From the NCBI GenBank assembly GCA_045110285.1, contig JBGCGA010000017.1:6773-70772 (forward strand): DNA of 64,000 bases, in the 5' to 3' direction. Made by a program: the position numbers and the translations under genes. The DNA is from Putridiphycobacter sp045110285 (GTDB lineage Bacteria > Bacteroidota > Bacteroidia > Flavobacteriales_D > Crocinitomicaceae). Shown here one piece after another: positions 62,220 to 64,000 of the stretch. Below the pieces are notes generated by a model, which saw only the letters and a program-made list of their open reading frames with translations, ran no database searches and was not told the origin of the DNA. Within the stretch, counting starts at the first letter, position 1. Every line of letters begins with the position of its first letter.

Positions 62220-62227
62220 TAATTTTG
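62220..62227 (+). promoter_or_regulatory. -7 promoter box (TAATTTTG) before dus
   Basis: TAATTTTG is an exact TAnnTTTG located 7 bases before the dus ATG at 62235. The usual -33 TTG is missing. A transcript starting here would have almost no leader. Confidence 0.4.
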
Positions 62228-62234
62228 CCGATTC

Positions 62235-63233
62235 ATGGGAGTAAAAATTCGCGATATCGATTTAGGTGACTTTCCGCTTTTGCTTGCACCAATGGAGGAT
62301 GTTAGCGATCCACCATTTAGAGCGCTGTGCAAAAAAAATGGTGCAGACTTAATGTACACTGAATTTATTTCAAGTGAAGGTTTAATTCGGGATGCAGCAA
62401 AATCGGTTCAAAAGCTAGATATTTATGAATATGAGCGGCCAATAGGTATTCAAATATTTGGATACGATATTGACAGTATGCGACAAACAACTGAAATTGT
62501 TGAGCAAACCAATCCAGATATTATTGATATCAATTATGGTTGTCCCGTTAAAAAAGTAGCTTGTAAAGGCGCTGGGGCAGGAATTTTGCAAGACATTCCT
62601 AAAATGGTGAAAATGACAGCTGAAATTGTTAAAGCGACTCATTTACCAGTCACAGTAAAAACGCGTTTAGGATGGGATGATGACACCAAATACATTGTTG
62701 AAGTGGCAGAAAGACTCCAGGATGTAGGAATTGAGGCGCTATCTATACATGGTAGAACCAGAAAGCAAATGTATAAGGGAGAAGCCGATTGGCGTTTGAT
62801 TTCAGAGGTGAAAAAGAATCCTAAAATTAAGATTCCAATTTTTGGTAATGGTGACATTACCACCCCAGAAAAAGCAGTGGAGTACAAAGAAAAATATGGT
62901 GTTGATGGTGTAATGATTGGTCGCGCAAGTATCGGCTATCCATGGATTTTTAATGAGATTAAACATTTTGTTAAAACAGGTGAGCATTTGGCACCACCTT
63001 CAGTTTCTGATCGGGTAGATGCAGCTCAAACCCACCTTGAAATGAGTGTGGATTGGAAAGGAGAAATATTAGCCATTAATGAAATGAAACGGCATTATTC
63101 TAATTATTTTAAGGGCATAGCTAATTTTAAAGATTACCGTATCAAATTGGTAACCTCATTCGATTTAAATGAGGTGAGAGATACACTGGAAGAGATTAAA
63201 CATAAATTCTCGGACGCTACTTTTATGATTTAA
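62235..63233 (+). CDS. dusB: tRNA-dihydrouridine synthase
   Basis: A 332-residue flavin enzyme that reduces uridine to dihydrouridine in tRNA. Signatures: PLLLAPMEDVSDPPFRALC (FMN site), MYTEFISSEGLI, GIQIFGYDIDSM, the catalytic-Cys segment INYGCPVKKVACKGAGAGIL, VTVKTRLGWDD, IEALSIHGRTRKQMYKGEADW, and GNGDITTPEKA with VMIGRASIGYPWIF. The set fits the DusB/Nifr3 group; assignment to DusB is by general similarity. The 3' end overlaps the convergent GNAT-containing gene by 4 bp. Confidence 0.92.
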   Translation: MGVKIRDIDLGDFPLLLAPMEDVSDPPFRALCKKNGADLMYTEFISSEGLIRDAAKSVQKLDIYEYERPIGIQIFGYDIDSMRQTTEIVEQTNPDIIDINYGCPVKKVACKGAGAGILQDIPKMVKMTAEIVKATHLPVTVKTRLGWDDDTKYIVEVAERLQDVGIEALSIHGRTRKQMYKGEADWRLISEVKKNPKIKIPIFGNGDITTPEKAVEYKEKYGVDGVMIGRASIGYPWIFNEIKHFVKTGEHLAPPSVSDRVDAAQTHLEMSVDWKGEILAINEMKRHYSNYFKGIANFKDYRIKLVTSFDLNEVRDTLEEIKHKFSDATFMI

Positions 63234-64000
63234 GTGCAATCAAAGCCAGAAATATAATGCAAATTATTTTTCATAGATTGTTTTACAGCTTCATCAACTG
63301 AATTAAATTTTGCCACAATATCAACTCGATTATCTTTCTTAATTTTTTGCAACAGTCCTAGTTTTGTTTTTTGAAGCACCGTATTTATTTTAGAATCTTT
63401 TGCATCTGTCCATATTAGCATTGAATGGCATTGGTGGATGTGCAGCACCCCTTCTAACAGTTCCTGAACTTTATGCTCAAATCCATTTTTCCAAAACAAA
63501 CCCTCGGTGGCTAAGAATTGGTATTTTTTTGGATTAATTATCCGGTTAATTAAGGGAATATAAGGCATAACTTTCACCAGAACTTTTCCGAAACCACCTG
63601 GCATAGCTTCAATTTTCCATTCTACTTGATTGCCCTGAATACCCGCAATAATTTGTCCATTATTTTTGAGAACATAATAATTATTATGCTCAAATAAGTG
63701 AACTTTTGTCAGCCCGTTATAGCCGGAATAAAATGATTGAATATTTTTCCAAATTTCGTCGTGCTCTGCAACTGTCGATTTTGTTACTTTGGGTCTAGCC
63801 GACAGTTTTATTCTACTAAATGCAGTTGTTTTTACTTTGGCTATTGATTCAAAACCATAGCGCTCTCCCATTTGTAGCGAACGACTATTTTCGGGATCAA
63901 TAATTGCCCAATATATTTTGGATTTATATTCAGGGCTTTCCACATTAAGGTTTGAGGTACGAAGTAAGTCGGAAGCATATTTTTGAAAGAGAGAAGGCTT
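63230..64000 (-). CDS. GNAT-containing protein, 5' end beyond the window
   Basis: The minus-strand frame is open to the right edge (at least 256 codons), so the true start is outside; a GTG at 63943 is only an internal candidate. The visible N-terminal part (KIYWAIIDPENSRSLQMGERYGFESIAKV) is the C-terminal half of a GNAT acetyltransferase fold. It is followed by about 200 residues with no family I recognise (YVLKNNGQIIAGIQGNQVEWKIEAM, YQFLATEGLFWKNG, SMLIWTDAKDSKINTVLQ), which may be a second, degenerate GNAT domain. It converges on dus. Function unknown. Confidence 0.75.
   Translation of the reverse strand, partial: KPSLFQKYASDLLRTSNLNVESPEYKSKIYWAIIDPENSRSLQMGERYGFESIAKVKTTAFSRIKLSARPKVTKSTVAEHDEIWKNIQSFYSGYNGLTKVHLFEHNNYYVLKNNGQIIAGIQGNQVEWKIEAMPGGFGKVLVKVMPYIPLINRIINPKKYQFLATEGLFWKNGFEHKVQELLEGVLHIHQCHSMLIWTDAKDSKINTVLQKTKLGLLQKIKKDNRVDIVAKFNSVDEAVKQSMKNNLHYISGFDCT

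Noticed and set aside
1..64000. Mobile element, prophage, integron or defence island
   Set aside because: No transposase, integrase, phage structural, restriction or Cas-like protein was recognisable in any of the long frames, and gene order looks like stable chromosomal backbone.

Overview
The window looks like a chromosomal segment from a low-GC member of the Bacteroidota, most likely Flavobacteriales or a close relative. The evidence is the gliding/type IX secretion (T9SS) protein SprA, three PorP/SprF-family outer-membrane proteins, both type A and type B T9SS sorting domains, SprB-type repeats, a TonB-dependent receptor with a carboxypeptidase-regulatory-like N-terminus, 7TM-DISM sensors, and promoter boxes of the Bacteroidota form TAnnTTTG. 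I saw no rRNA, tRNA, CRISPR array, transposase or phage gene.

Layout. 1-6.4 kb: end of an outer-membrane barrel gene, a polyprenyl diphosphate synthase, a MORN-type lipoprotein, two overlapping glycosyltransferase genes and a TonB-dependent receptor. 6.4-10.8 kb: a tandem pair of paralogous 7TM-DISM/SpoIIE phosphatases. 10.8-17.8 kb: an RluE-type pseudouridine synthase with a DUF1456 protein, an S9 peptidase, an ECF sigma factor/anti-sigma-like/outer-membrane-barrel operon, and a SIS-domain sugar isomerase. 17.9-29 kb: lysS, then a run of minus-strand genes: secreted cupredoxin, metallo-hydrolase, membrane LytTR regulator, GNAT, bestrophin, alpha/beta hydrolase, CNT nucleoside transporter with a lipoprotein-like N-terminal extension, bifunctional nuclease and etfBA. 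29.2-43.4 kb: a T9SS adhesin locus with two substrate/SprF pairs, one substrate being a protein of about 3630 residues with roughly 39 SprB-type repeats. 43.4-48.5 kb: a molybdenum-cofactor cluster (moaA, moeA, TauE/SafE exporter, mobA, moaD, moaE, moaC-moaB fusion) starting 26 bp after the last adhesin gene. 48.5-58.7 kb on the minus strand: maeB-ruvA-sprA. 58.9-64 kb: an OmpA-family lipoprotein, a third T9SS substrate/SprF pair, a dus gene and a 5'-truncated GNAT-containing gene.

The main theme is surface export. SprA is the T9SS outer-membrane translocon, and three C-terminal-domain substrates each have a PorP/SprF gene directly behind them, as expected for matched export or anchoring partners. 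The giant adhesin has a readable higher-order repeat structure: three copies of a four-repeat block, then probably two copies of a seven-repeat block. This records growth by segmental duplication and is the most notable signal I found. The remaining genes are mostly ordinary metabolism and envelope functions. Smaller oddities are a probable gene remnant behind the cupredoxin gene, an A7 slippage-type heptamer near the end of a GNAT gene, and promoter boxes very close to start codons.
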